Origin: Diphasiastrum complanatum
Taxonomy: Eukaryota > Streptophyta > Lycopodiopsida > Lycopodiales > Lycopodiaceae
NCBI GenBank assembly: GCA_029204225.1
Contig: CM055113.1
Location: 11,306,234 to 11,370,233, forward strand
Length of the DNA: 64,000 bases
Direction of reading: 5' to 3'
Shown: positions 8,488-20,520 of the stretch, one piece after another
Layout of the letters: every line of letters starts with the position of its first letter
Position numbering within the stretch: position 1 is the first letter of the stretch
Notes under the pieces: generated by a model
What the model saw: only the letters and a program-made list of their open reading frames with translations
Databases searched by the model: none
What the model was told of the DNA's origin: nothing
Made by a program: the position numbers and the translations under genes

Positions 8488-11110
8488 AAGTCCCAAGCAA
8501 CGAGCATCCGGATAGGAGACAAAACTGCGAAGTGTATGTGGGCCATCGCGAAAGAGACAATAATACCTCCCCCGTATCTCATAATACAACGGACATCTGA
8601 GGAGGAAATGGGCTTCATCTTCCACCTCCTGCAACGAGCACAAGCGACATAGATGATGCTCCCGGGGGATATCCCATGCACGACCGGCCTCAACAGCAAG
8701 CTGATGAGAGAAAATGCGCAACTGCCCAAGACGATAGCGCAGGCCGTGTGATAGGGAGGGAGCTCCAAGTCTGCTGCATATATTGAAGGAATAAATAGCC
8801 TCGAATATATGAATGCGTACCACGCGGAAAATTCATGATAGAGATGCCCAGATGTGTAAGAGATCAGACGCCTGCTGGTACCAGGATAGCTTGGCATGGG
8901 AATCAGCTAGGACACATGAAGAAGTAACCGTAGCAACTATGTATCTATCCGGGTGAGATGCACGAATCTCCTGAATTCGCTTAAGGAAAAGAATAAGCGG
9001 AAAAATCCCTCAAGGATGATCAGAGGAGTAGCAAACTCTGCACGTAGGATATCTTGAGGGGTGGTAGTCTTGGCACGCATCATGCGACCCAACATAGTGG
9101 CCTGAATGCGGAAATGCCTGCCCAGTCCCGGAGAGAAAGTCCTCGCAACCAAATCTCGAAGGCATACATCACTGCTGGAACCACCAGTGTGTGAAACAAC
9201 TGGCATCTAGTAGCGGGATCAAAAATATGATTCATCGTACAACCACGCTTGAACTGGACCAATGCTGAAAGACCAGAGGAAATGTGTGCAAATGCAGCCT
9301 GGCGGAAACCAAGAAGGGGCGCAGTAAACAGGACTCCCAAGTAAGTATAAGAGGCAACAATGTCAACTTCCTGGCCGTCATAGAAGAATTGATAATTGTG
9401 AAGGCTTTGTCGATTGGTGTTGAAAATCATGATCTTCGTCTTTTTTAAGTTGACAAAGAGACCCCAAGCAACACAAAACCGATGTAAGACCTGTAAGTGA
9501 CACTGCAACCCTTCTAATAAGGAAGAAAGCAGGACAATGTCATCAGCATAAAGCAGAATGGGGATGAGCAAATGAGCCAGCAGGCAACCATCTCCACCTT
9601 CTTCACGAATGAGGCGCTCAAGATCATCAATATAAAGTGCAAACAGCGGAGGGGATAGTGGACAGCCTTGCTTGATGCCAACAGTGCTACGGATGGGAGA
9701 AGACAAATCAGTACCCAGCCGAATACGTGCTAGAACTCTCTCATACAGAGCAACCACTGGAGTCGGAAAAGCCAAGCTGACGTAGTCTGCTGATCAAAAG
9801 ATGATGGGGAACAATATCAAAGGCCTTAGAGAGATCACAAGCAGATACCTTCTTGCCCATATGCTTTGCCTCCTCAATGATAGTACGTAGAGTGAGGACA
9901 TGATCAAGAGTGCTATAACCCCGACGGAAGCCAGCCTGGCCAGTCACATATAATAGTCGAGAATCAGCCTCTGCCGTAACGAAGTTCTGGAGAATAGTGG
10001 CGTACAACTTGGCCATGGTATGACCAATCATAATAGTGCGATAGTTGTGGACATTCATGGCATCGCCTGCTTTAAGAATGGGATGAAGGAGATTGGTGGC
10101 CCAAGGTATGGGGAACCCATCAACGACAGAGCTGTTGAAACAATGGGCCAGGAAAGGGGAGGCGAGTTTGGCAGTTGGTTTGAGGAGCTCGGCTGAAAGG
10201 AGGTCAATGTCAGACGTACGATTGTTCTTGAGTTTGCAGATAGTGGCTTCAACCATGTCAGGAGAAAAGAGGTCACAGTGGGTAGGACAAAAAGAAAGAG
10301 AGATGGAAGGGTGAGCAGTTGTATATAGGTTGGTTGCATAGTCGACCCAGGATTGAAGAGGGATGGGTGCAATGGATAGGGGCTTATGAAGAAAGATCTT
10401 CCAAAAAGTAGCCGAGGAAGCAGAGTGGAGGGAGCGAAGGAGGTAGGAGGAACGGGAAGAAAAGTAGGCCACTTTCTTTTTGCGTAGAAGGGAATGAAGC
10501 TGCTTTTCTGCGGAAGAAGACAGTGTAGAATTGGAGAATTTGAGGAACTCGACATATTTCTGGAAGAAAGAACAGTCGTTGTCATACCATTTATTATGGG
10601 TACGACGATGAGAAGAGAAGCGGCGAGGGGGTGCAATGGCATCAACGGCAGTAGTCAGGGCGTGTGTTAAAAAGGAGGCTTGGGTAGTGACATCAGAGGA
10701 GGAAGGAAAGTGGTCCAGAAGACGAGAGACGTGGGCAACATAGGCCTGGGATTGATGAGGAGGTATACGATAGCGGGTGGGTCGAACAAAGAGGGAAGGT
10801 GGAGGAGAAGGCGGACTTGGCGCTGGGGAGAAGGAGAGGTAGAGCAGAGAGTGATCAGCGAGGACGGGGGTAGCGATGGTGAAGGATGCCAGGCGGGGCA
10901 ATAAAGCAGGAGATGCAATGAAATAGTCCACTGCGCCCGCCACCAAATGGGTGGCAAGTATATGCAGAGGAGGATGGCCATTGAAGAAGACCATTGAGGA
11001 TAATGAGACCGTGTGCTTGAGCCAACCTCAGAAGCTGTTCCCCAAAAAGAGTAACTATCGCTGATGAGTCCTGAGAATAACGGGCATAAGAGGTATCCTA
11101 CGGATGAAGA
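8488..11110 (-). pseudogene. LINE-A ORF2: endonuclease end, reverse transcriptase, zinc finger
   Basis: In sense order: the last part of the endonuclease (GEQLLRLAQAHGL, VDYFIASPALL, LADHSLL; about 11060-10860), a linker, then the reverse transcriptase (ILKAGDA, NYRTIMIG, TGQAGFRRGYSTLDHVLTLR, DLSKAFDIVPH; 10120-9780). The frame shifts near 9765, then RT continues with GIKQGCPLSPPLFALYIDDL and the catalytic YADD at 9539-9550. The C-terminal part holds a CxxC...HxxxxC finger (CRLCSLQEVEDEAHFLLRC, about 8620-8565) like the zf-RVT end of many LINE ORF2 proteins. A further frameshift near 10930 and others near 9100-8820 show it is dead. It continues across gypsy-1 into 2367-2120. Confidence 0.88.
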
Positions 11111-11114
11111 GAGA

Positions 11115-12911
11115 GTGTTCCTCTGGAGTCCAATTCTCTACAACCTTTGTAGGACTTCGATTCAAAAGATAAACCGTTGTCTTTAATGCTTCATGCCAAA
11201 ACATATTTGGAAGATATTTACTCTTGTGCATACTCCTCACAGTTTCCACTATAGATCGTTTCTTTCTTTCCGCAACTTCGTTTTGTTGAGGCGTGTCTGT
11301 GTTTGCAAATTGTCTCTTTATACCATGATCCTTGCAAAACACCTGAAATTTCGTAGAAATATACTCTCCCCCTTTGTCCGAGAGGAGTATCTTGATTTGT
11401 CTATCTATTTCTTTCTCCACCTGTGTCTTAAACCATGTGAAATACTTGAATGCCATGTCTTCCTAGATTAGTCATCCACAAACACCATGAAGTAACATGC
11501 TCCCCCATAAGACTGAGTCCTCATAGGACCACACAAATCTGTATAAACAAGTTCTAGAACATTTCTCGCCCTGAATGTACTAGGCGAAAATTTCTTCATC
11601 TGGTGGTTGCCTAAGACACAACCTTCACAAACCTTGTGATCAGAAACAACTTGAGGTAAACCTGTAACCATGTTGTATTTCCTCAAGACTTGTAGACTTT
11701 TGTAATTCAGATGTCCGTACCTTTCGTGGCATAACTTACTCATTGATCCAATATCCGCAACACTTGCATGATGATCCACCACCTGAGCGTAAAGTTTGTA
11801 CAATCGCCCTGCAAGTATGCCGTCAGCTACTACTTCATTATCTTTTCTCTTGATGAGACACTGCTCTTCATCAAACTGCACCAACATGTCTTGCTTCGCA
11901 ATAGCTAATACGGAGAGTTAAGTTTTTCTTGATTCGTGGTACATAAAGCATGTCCTTTATCTCTCCAATCTTCCTTGAAGGTAGTTGAACCTGTGCTTTT
12001 CCAACTCCTTTTATATTATATGTGTAGTTATTTCCCAACTTCATATTTGACCCATTATCTAATTTTTGAAAATTAGAAAGCCAGTCCCATCTGCCGAAAA
12101 CAACTCATAGTCTTCAAGATCCAAAGCACTCAATTTTGCATTAGATGCTTCTTCTTCTTCAGCAAAATTCCCATCCTGCTTTTTTTGAACTTGTTGTGCC
12201 AACGCTACTTTGCATAATGTCCTGATTTTCCACAAACAAAGCAGTTTCCCTTTCGAACTACTTTCTTTCCATCTTTTGATTGATTTGATTGATTCTCCTC
12301 CGTATCATGTTGCTTGGAACTTTGCTCTTGCTTCCTTGCTAGGAACGCCTGTTCCTTGAAATTGTTCTTGTTGAGTCTTGACAATATTTTGTCGTCTCAT
12401 TTCTTCCTTTAGTAATATGGCATTCAGCTCATCAAAAGAAGGCCTCATTTCCCGTAACGATAGCATCATTACAAAGGTCTAATAAGCCAAAGTCAGACTA
12501 TTAAGTGCAATGGATACCAAGACTGAATCTTGAACGCTTTCTCCAATCGCAATAAGTTGTCCTCTCAAATCTTTCACCTGAGTAAAGTTGACTCAAGAAC
12601 AAGATTCGTGACTGATTTACCATCATACAAGTTCTTCAGTATATCCCAAGCCTCCTTGGGTCCAATAGCATCTCTGATGTGAGGAATAATCATATCTCTA
12701 ACGAACAAGTTAATGATATGATGAGCTTTTCTTCTACGCCTCTGATACACCCGCAATTCCCTGTCAGTATTAGGAGGTACCTCAACACCTATGACAATTT
12801 TCCAATATTCTCGATCCTGGAGAATATTTGCATCTTGAACTTCCATATACTGTAGTTCGTCCCATCTAGCTTACTAGACTCCAGCAACACAACATCATTC
12901 AAGCTTGCCAT
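11115..12911 (-). pseudogene. copia-1 gag, GAG-pre-integrase and integrase fragment
   Basis: Gag begins at the ATG at 12911-12909 with MASLNDVVLLES, then LDGTNYSIWKFKM, the typical start of plant copia gag. A frameshift follows; the frame with EAWDILKNLYDG (12846-12574) continues gag. A zinc knuckle CFVCGKSGHYAK lies near 12250-12215 but lacks its last cysteine. From 11887 the GAG-pre-integrase domain (LCHERYGHLNYKSLQVL) and the HHCC part of integrase (CEGCVLG) are readable, then VYTDLCGPM. The core (11456-11118) has LLSDKGGEYIS and TPQQNEVAERK. Several stops and shifts make it a pseudogene. Confidence 0.85.
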
Positions 12912-13589
12912 TATACTGATCTGTAACAACTCTCAGCAACCTGAATCTCAAGAAAACACCTGTAGCGCCAATCTGTAGGTCATCAACCTTACCAACGAAC
13001 AAGTTCTGATCACTAGCGGTCACAACTTTGATAGCAACGATCCAGCTATAGGCAATCAGCGATCTAGTGTGGCAATAGATAGTTAGTAACCAGATCTGTC
13101 AACGATCAGTCTGTCTATAAATTCACCGATCCAGCAGCAGATTAAAGCAGCATACTATCAAATAGATACCCAGCGAATTGTCAGCAGCAGACTAACAAGT
13201 CTTCCTTCTCAGCGATCTGACAGCGTTTAGATCTGAAACGTCAGCGATATGGTCTTTTTCCAGCAATCAGACAGCGAACTATCAGCAAAGAGTAGATCCA
13301 CAATTCTAACAACAGCGAACTGCAATTTGACTAATTCCAACCAGCAAACTGTTTCCAACAACAACAATGTGATCAATCTGTAGACAACAATTCAGGTTCT
13401 CAGCAAACAGAAAACAGCTGTTAGCAGTTCGGATCTGCTTTCAACTCAGCGATCCACCAAGTTTGATTCCAGTTCAATGATCAACATGCAACTAGCGATC
13501 CAACACGTAGCTACAGCCAGCGATCCACTCCTCCAATCCACTTCTTGCAACCCTGCAAAAAGAAATCTCTCTCTCCCACCAAAAAGCCT
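12912..13589 (-). other. copia-1 leader rich in CAGCGATC-like blocks
   Basis: Untranslated leader between primer site and gag. It holds many scattered copies of CAGCGAT or close variants without fixed spacing. No coding frame is supported. Confidence 0.6.
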
Positions 13590-13601
13590 GCTCAGATACC
13601 A
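13590..13601 (-). other. copia-1 primer-binding site
   Basis: On the minus strand TGGTATCTGAGC directly follows the LTR. It differs from the usual tRNA-Met complement TGGTATCAGAGC by two swapped bases. Confidence 0.8.
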
Positions 13602-14032
13602 TGTTAGAATTTTTCATACAAATTCTAGATGGAGTTACTAGTCCTACTAGCACTCACATAAACCAAGCATAGAGATTAAAGAGAATTCAGATTATAGGAG
13701 AATTGAGCAAAGCTCATAAAACACTGGAATGATCATGTGGTGGGGCGCCAGCCTACATATATACTTTCTCTAATCTATGTGAAAAGCTAAAAGCATCAAG
13801 CTAATAACAAAAGAACAAAAGTTCATTGCTAAAATTACTACCTATATTGGGTAAAGACCCAAGGTGAATTTCTAAGTAGTAAAATGGATCTTAATCTAGT
13901 AGTAGTGCGCCCCACCTACATGCATAAGCAATAAAAAACAAATTTACTATAAATAGTAATGGCCCCTATAATAGCACGCAGGCATGGCCAAACTATCATT
14001 AAGGGATATCAAATAAACATTAATTCCTAACA
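13602..14032 (-). repeat. copia-1 5' LTR
   Basis: 431 bases. On the minus strand it starts TGTTAGGAATTAATG and ends CTAACA next to the primer site, so the termini are inverted copies of TGTTAG. No second copy is in the window. Confidence 0.82.
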
Positions 14033-14609
14033 GTGCATACTCACAAATGTGTGGTAAAGCTTCTTCTAATCGCTTCCAAGGTGTTGCCATAACTAGGACC
14101 TCTCAGCACTATTCAGTAGGTATAGTTTGAAACTCCAACAACCTCAGTGAGCAGTGCTTACCTGCCGACTATCATGAACTGATTTTCTTGTATGATTGAA
14201 GCTGTAGCACATATTTTCACAATTAAGAGTGTAAATGTTCACCAATCATTTCAAGATTTGCGGTTCAACCAAACTAAAGAATACTGTGCGAGTTTTGAAT
14301 CGAAATCGAAAAATAATCTGAAACAGAGGTGCTGAAAGCTTTGCTAGAGAGGTTTTATACAGGATTTGTTGGGCTGTAATGAACTTTGACAGATGGTAAT
14401 TGTCTTAAGGAGCAGTAAAAAAATGCTGTTGACTCACATATGCAGGCATGCTTGTAGACAGACATGGTATGTTTGCTAAATGTGCTTATGCAAAGTCTTT
14501 AAATTTGGAACATATTCTATGCTGGTCGCTCCTAAATAAATTGAAGTATTGTGGTATTGTGCCCTTAAATCCCACATTTTACTATTCATTTTGGAATTTG
14601 TTATGGCAG
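14033..14609. other. Unassigned intronic sequence before the first visible host exon
   Basis: No element domain or host exon could be recognised between copia-1 and the splice acceptor at 14609. The open frame that starts at 14448 is intron read-through and only becomes exon at 14610. Confidence 0.6.
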
Positions 14610-14699
14610 TTAGGGACGGTCCATCTTTGCAGGAGCGTAATAAGAAGCATTGAGACAGCGCGTGTCTTTGACTTTGAGGAGTTTCCTGCGCGGGATCGT
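14610..14699 (+). CDS. THP1: THP1 exon a
   Basis: 30 codons, LGTVHLCRSVIRSIE...FPARDR. The acceptor is TTATGGCAG and the donor GTAATA at 14700. The segment corresponds to the helical stretch before the VTY motif and is close to the plant sequence as I recall it. It ends in phase 0, and the next exon 30.7 kb away continues RDR-VTYMYY. The residues read before 14610 have no family similarity, which fixes the acceptor. Confidence 0.92.
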
Positions 14700-17600
14700 G
14701 TAATAAGATTTTTTATGCTTCCAATATCTATTTCAGCTACAGGATGTTGATTACACTTCATGATGTGAAAAATCATTTATAAACTGTGACATATGTTATT
14801 TATTGTTAAGAACCAGATGTTCCTTTTCTGCAATGAAGGGTTCCAACTTCCAAGCAAGCATTACCTGTGGTTCTTAAACAAAAGACTAGCAAAGCTTAGC
14901 AACCTATAGTTCATTGAGAATGGATTGCAATTGACCATACACAACAAAAACTAAGCTCTGTACACATCCTTCCCTTGAAAAATCAGCAATCAAGATTTAC
15001 ATTCTTCAAAAACTAGCCAAAAGAAAGCAATTTTCACCAAATTTTGTCGCCCACTGGCCTATGTCTACAACAACCTACCTCTAGAGGATCAAGCAACAAG
15101 TTACCAAAATTCGGCAAGAAACAAATGAGATTTCAGGCTCCTATAGGGCAAGTTGTTTTGATAAAAGAGGACAAAAGAAGGCTAGAAATCAGCCTAGGAA
15201 AAAAAAACGATCAACTATCCTCCCAAACATACCAATTCTATGATTGTGGCCATCCAACTAGCAAAGAAGATCTTAAGAAATAGAATGCTAGCTTTCAATG
15301 TTGTTCAAAAATTTGGCATTGGAACTTGAAATGGCATAAGATTCCGGCACATGAACATATATGTTAGGCAGATCTCCGCACTTGATCCTTTTACAGCGTA
15401 CAATCTTAAAACCCAAAGAGAGCAATGATTCAAGTCTCCCCCCAACATTGTTGCATAGGAATCAATGAGTAATGCCTATCCCAAGGCTCACATATTCAAG
15501 CCCTCATGCACCCGCACCACTAAACCCTGACACATCCAAAGCTAACACATGGCACATGTCAATTAGCCATGAACACGTATAGTTGTCAGGACCTTGTACA
15601 TAGGCAAGAATGCAAAGTCTCTAGAGCCATCAAAACACTCATGTATTGTACCAAGTGTTCTATACAACATAAGACACATGTCTCTTTGACTTGTCATCGC
15701 CAACATATTAGGAGGCCAGTGTAGCAGCCTCTAAATATGACCTAGTGTACCCCTATGGCAAATATAAGCATGTCACCTCAAGCTAATGAACTTGCTATTC
15801 ATTTCCATTTACAAAATCACCACAAGCTAGTGACCAAGCATTTTTCTTACAATGGATATTACAATTTTACATGTTTACAATGGGATAGTAATATAGAAGA
15901 TTATGACATGAGAAACACGTGTTTATCCAAGTACTAGAGGCTTGTAGAGCAATGTGTAGACTCTAGAGTAGAGACAAGTTCAAAGACTATGGATGCACAT
16001 GTGCCTCTTCGATAATTGCTATGATCCATTTTTATTGCCTTGAGTGCTTGATTAGCCTTGTGCACAATGCCTGAGTCAAGGGCATCAATTGATGAGGTAT
16101 CTGTTATAGAAAAGTCACGTGTTGTTCTAGACACAACAACATGACCAATGTGATGAGAGAGAAATGGGTATAGGCTTATGATATATTTGAGGAATATGTT
16201 GAATGTTATTAGAGTGCGTATTTGTATAGAAGAGGCTTATGCATAGGGTATTGTAGATTAAGTAAATGCACACTTTGAATGTCACAAGGCACATTCTGTT
16301 CAGATGAGATACGTGTATAGGTTCATTCAGATAATCTTTTCGTTTCTCTGGCTAAAGCAAATAGTTGTGTTCCTTTGATGGTTCTTATACATGACTGTAT
16401 TCAAGTAGTTTCATAATGTATTACTTTTATGTCGTACTTTGATGTGCCAATCAACATCTACCTAAGCATTTCATGACCAATTAAGTGTCAAATTGAAGAG
16501 AAATAACATATCTATGAAAATATAGAGAAAGTACAATAACACCCATGAACATCACATTATTGATCCAAGAAGTTGTAGATTCATTATTGAAACAAGGTAA
16601 ATTACAATACAATGCATGGCATTCAAGATACATCATTATCCTAGAGTTCGATATCATTACCATGTGATGTATCTATCACGCATGATTCAATAGAATTGTG
16701 AAGGCTCCCGAAGAGAAGCTTTAAACATTTCAAAACTCCCAAAACATACACATGAATAATAACCTCCATTCTAGCATGACTTAAGAATTATTTATAGCTT
16801 GTTAAAGGTAGATCCAACTTTAACTAGGAATCAATCAATAACTTCTACCTAACTTGGTCCTTCTAACTATAATGAAGGCCCACCTTTAGAATGTATACCT
16901 GAGGACCTTATGGCCATTTGTTGGATTATTGAACTCCATAATTACTTTATGTGATGATAACATATCGGCCACAGTGTTAGTGCATGCTTGTCCCACTAAG
17001 CATTTTTGTCCTGAAATACGAAAAGGTGATTTATGTTGCAAGCGTTTTTTAGAATTTTCAAGGATGAGCAAAGAAGGATGATATTTCTCAAGATTGTTTC
17101 AAATTTATTAATCATCAAAGTAGATGACATTTTATAAAGTTTGTGCATGCATTGGAAAATAGTCCTCCTGTAATACTGTACTTTGCATGCATGCAGCTGG
17201 CCAACTCATATCATGGGTGTTATCGATCACTTAGGGTTGTCAAATTACTGACTGGTCCACATAGATGAATGTATTGTCTACCTTATGGATGACTATGAGC
17301 AACTTGAGAGTTGTAACTGCTTGGAATAGATGAATGCACTATTTAGTCATTGGATAACCTTTTGCTCAAGTGTGTAATGCTCAATGCTGAGTAGGTTTGG
17401 CGATTGAGTGGTACATGTTAGTTTGGGTATAGTATCGAAGATGAATATGGAACGCCTTTCTGACAAAAATAGCCATTGTTGTTGATTTGATAGAGGCATG
17501 CTATAGAGCAATAAGAAGAAGAGATTGAGAGCTTTAGGATGGTTTATTTGCTTGTCAAATTTGAAGCCCAAATCATAGGGATGTTTAATGTAGAAGGTCA

Positions 17601-17823
17601 AAAATCTATATTTGGGGAAAATTTTAAGATCCAAACGCAAAAGCCTTGTTATCATTGAAAGCTACTAGCCAATTCCAAAGTTTGAAATTCGACTTTCATG
17701 AAAGATAAAAACTAAATCTTAACAATAACTCATATCATAAATGTGATGTGTGCACAAATGTAACAAAAAATGTACCATGTATTATGTCAAGCTATCACTG
17801 TTGCTTGAGGAGGGCTCTATAAA
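14700..17823. other. Intronic stretch without recognisable elements
   Basis: A/T-rich sequence with only short, unconvincing open frames. I saw no LTR, domain, RNA gene or long repeat. It may be an old, unrecognisable insertion or original intron. Confidence 0.6.
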
Positions 17824-18292
17824 TGTCAGGACTCAGGAATTAAGACTCAAATGGTAAGACCATGGGGTCACACCCGCATGCGGTATAGGCATGTGTGTTG
17901 CATCCTAGTATGGGATAGGGTGTACATGCACTGTGCTTATGCATGGGTCTTAACTATTATGGGTTAGGGGTACCTACATGCAGTGGACATGCATGGGGGA
18001 TTGGTAGGATCAGTTAGAGTGCATCCATGTGGATTCAGTGCATGGGCAGGTGGGGTTGGCTATATCTCTATATATACTCTCACCAGTGTCTATGAGGATC
18101 TTGGAAGAGTCTGTAGCCGTTATGCTGTCAGACTGTGAAGCATTTTTCCTATGGCTCGCCTATCTCCTAGATTGCTCAGGGGCTAGACCGGTATTGGGTC
18201 TAGGTTTGGTTGGGACGGTTTCGTCTACTGCAATCCTCCCTTGGTGTTCTAGGAAGCTCTATCTCGGTTCGGAGTTCTGGGGGACGTTTTAT
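17824..18292 (+). repeat. Probable 5' LTR of gypsy-4
   Basis: Begins TGTCAGGACTCAGG and ends just before a primer site. Its 3' end lacks a clear CA, so the boundary is approximate. The block includes a TATATATA-type stretch near 18065. No second copy is in the window. Confidence 0.5.
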
Positions 18293-18305
18293 TGGTATCA
18301 GAGCA
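18293..18305 (+). other. Primer-binding site of gypsy-4
   Basis: TGGTATCAGAGCA, complementary to initiator tRNA-Met. Confidence 0.75.
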
Positions 18306-19130
18306 GCCAATTGAGACATTGGAGCGGCTCGGTGTGGACCAAAGGGTGGTGGAATTGTGCCGACGGAAATCCAAAAAAATCTGGTAAATCGGTGGTCTTC
18401 CAAATAGGTGTTCTGCCTTATTTTGGTTGAATCAAATTGGTACAATTTTTAGGATTGTTTGCACGGTTTCAGCTTTTAGTTCCTCACGGAATGGTAGTAT
18501 TCTGTTTATTTTATTCCGGTTGTTTGTTGGAGAGTAAAGAGGTGGTTGCATGCTTTTAAATCTGTAGATTGTCAGAGTCTACAATCTAGCACTGTGTGTA
18601 AACCTGTAAGCTCTTGTTTGACCAAGAAGAATGGTGGAATAGGAATGACAGAATGTTTTTTACCACAGTTCTGTGAGGCTGTTTCCACAGCATGTTTGTG
18701 GTTTTCTTTGTTTAAGCATGCAAGGAATTCTGTAATATTGACACAATAGTTTTTTGCATGTGTGAATCTGTGAGAAAACAGATGCTAAGCAAAAGGAAAA
18801 CTTTGTGGAACAGACTATTGCTTGATATAAGCTTCTTTGGTGAATGCTTGAGTGATTCTTGACTGTAAACTGAAGGTGATGAGGGTAAATCTGTTGGGAA
18901 TGCTCAGCATGCTTTGTGGGCTGAGTGGCGGCTGTGGAACTGCATAAACCCTGTTCTTTGTTCCTTTGAACCTGTTTAGTTCTGCATGTATGAAAACAAA
19001 GAGGAAAATGAATGCTGTGGGCCGCGAGTATAGAGCTCGGGTCAGGGGCCGTGGGTGCATGTGAAGATGTGCTGAGGCTGTCTCGCGCTCCGGGCTGAGG
19101 CTCTCATGCTCCCTCCATGATCCACCTGCA

Positions 19131-19165
<35 letters not shown>

Positions 19166-19205
19166 GTGCGTGCGTGCTGTTGGCCTGGTTGCAGAAGAGC
19201 CCGAG

Positions 19206-19237
<32 letters not shown>

Positions 19238-20520
19238 CCTCGTGTGCGTGCTATTGGCCTGGTTGCAAAAGAGTCCGAGGGTTAGGGCTTGCAGGTCGAG
19301 CTTGTGAGAGAGGTGGAGGGAGGGGGGTCCTCTCATGGTTATTTTATTTTTATTTCTATTTTTATTTTTATTTTTATTGTGAGGACAAACTCTACACATG
19401 CAAGGGGTCGAGTGGCATGTGAGTGAGAGGCCCATAGTGTCATTGGGTGATTCTTGGTTGGGTTGCATGCAATCTGTATTGGGGTTTATTGGCAAGTTTC
19501 GTCGATATGGAACCACAATTGCTTGGTATTGATACCTCATCACCAGTTTGAAGGATGGCAAGTCCTAGAATGAGTTCGTCTGCATTGTTGGTGATTATGA
19601 GCGGGTATAGCTCAAAATCCACTAGAGCACTGGCAGCGGAAGGATTAATTGATGTTTCTATTTACTAGAAACCTGGGTGTAAAACAAGTTGTTTGTTTTC
19701 TTGTTTGATATTGATTTTTTTCCCTTTATTCTGCAAAAGGATTTTTGCAGTTATTTTGGACTTCGTTTTTTGAAGAGCAGTTGAGTGACCTTCGTACGTA
19801 CGAAAGTTGTATTAGAGTTTGAATTGCAAGTTATTGGTAACAACTAATTAACTAAGTTCTATTTAGTGAACTTATTACAATCTGTGCATTACTATGTTGT
19901 CTAGAATAGAAAATGATTTTTCGGTCCTTTAGTTTCCGGAAGGAACAATTTCTTGTGGTCAAGGGAACTTCCTTGGAGACGAGCGAAAAGGCTAAATTCC
20001 ATGTGGAATCTTGGCAAGCTTTCATTACTATGTTGGGACCTGTTGTGAATATTCGTTTTTTTTCCAATTGCTATGTGGGCAATCGTGGATTGTTGACTAG
20101 TGTCAAATTCATGAAAGTTTGGCCAAAGTACAGGTCAAAGGAGCCTCAACTTAAAAAGAAAAAAATTAATCAAAGTCCAAGTGAGTGGGGTGAAAAAAAG
20201 AATCAATAGAAACATAAACTTTTTCTGAATGGATCTTGTCTTCTTCGTGTTCTATCCAATTTCTAAATTTGTCAACTGAAAGGATTTTTGAGCGTAACTT
20301 AAAGTCCTTTCTTGTCACTGGAAGATTCAAAAAAGTGGGAAAGAGGACATAAGTTGGAATTTGTACTATGAAGTTGGAATTTAGTGATTTCTGTAAACTT
20401 GGCATAGTACCGGTAAATGGATTTTAAAGTTACCTGAATCATTTATCTAAACTTGAGATTATGAGAAAACCTCTGAAGATTTTGTGAGTTCCAATGGAAT
20501 CAACTGATTTTTGGAATGTT
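18306..20520. other. Leader or decayed interior of gypsy-4
   Basis: No domain recognised. It contains the CT-rich duplicated block at 19133-19280 and an (ATTTTT)n-like tract at 19339-19380. Open frames over these repeats are not supported as genes. Confidence 0.5.
19133..19280. repeat. Duplicated unit containing (CT)n tracts
   Basis: Two (CT)n runs (about 19139-19164 and 19207-19232), each followed by a similar segment with GTGCGTGCT, TTGGCCTGGTTGCA and AGAG-CCGAG. The period is about 70 bases, so this is a tandem duplication of CT-run plus tail. Confidence 0.8.

Larger units (their letters stand above)
1879..11110 (-). mobile_element. LINE-A, 5'-truncated LINE interrupted by gypsy-1
   Basis: Minus-strand LINE in two pieces: 11110-8488 and 2367-1879, separated by gypsy-1. 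It retains the end of the endonuclease domain, the whole reverse transcriptase, a C-terminal zinc-finger region, the end of ORF2 at 2120, and a 3' UTR (2119-1879) finishing with AATAAAGC on the sense strand right against a T/TC tract rather than a poly(A) tail. ORF1 and the first part of the endonuclease are missing because copia-1 sequence abuts at about 11110. Several frameshifts are present. Confidence 0.88.
11110..14032 (-). mobile_element. copia-1, 5' half of a Ty1/copia element
   Basis: Minus-strand element with 5' LTR (14032-13602), primer site, a long leader (about 13589-12912), gag and the first part of pol up to the integrase. It stops abruptly at about 11110-11118, where the integrase reading (SPTKVVENWTPEE) changes into LINE-A endonuclease sequence. 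RT, RNase H and 3' LTR are absent. An end without an LTR points to deletion or illegitimate recombination. The base block GTGCA follows the LTR at 14033, but the partner duplication cannot be seen. Confidence 0.85.

Noticed and set aside
10055-10645. 196-codon frame overlapping LINE-A RT
   Set aside because: Alternative frame of the RT reading; the RT motifs are in the other frame.
14448-14609. Open frame running into THP1 exon a as coding sequence
   Set aside because: Residues before 14610 show no family similarity, and a splice acceptor (TTATGGCAG) lies exactly where similarity starts.
15044-15283. Possible small gene
   Set aside because: Low-complexity lysine-rich reading without promoter, conservation or context evidence; lies in intron.
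18815-19561. 248-codon frame on the minus strand
   Set aside because: Much of it is translated microsatellite (RERERE) and a T/A tract; no domain, no neighbour support.
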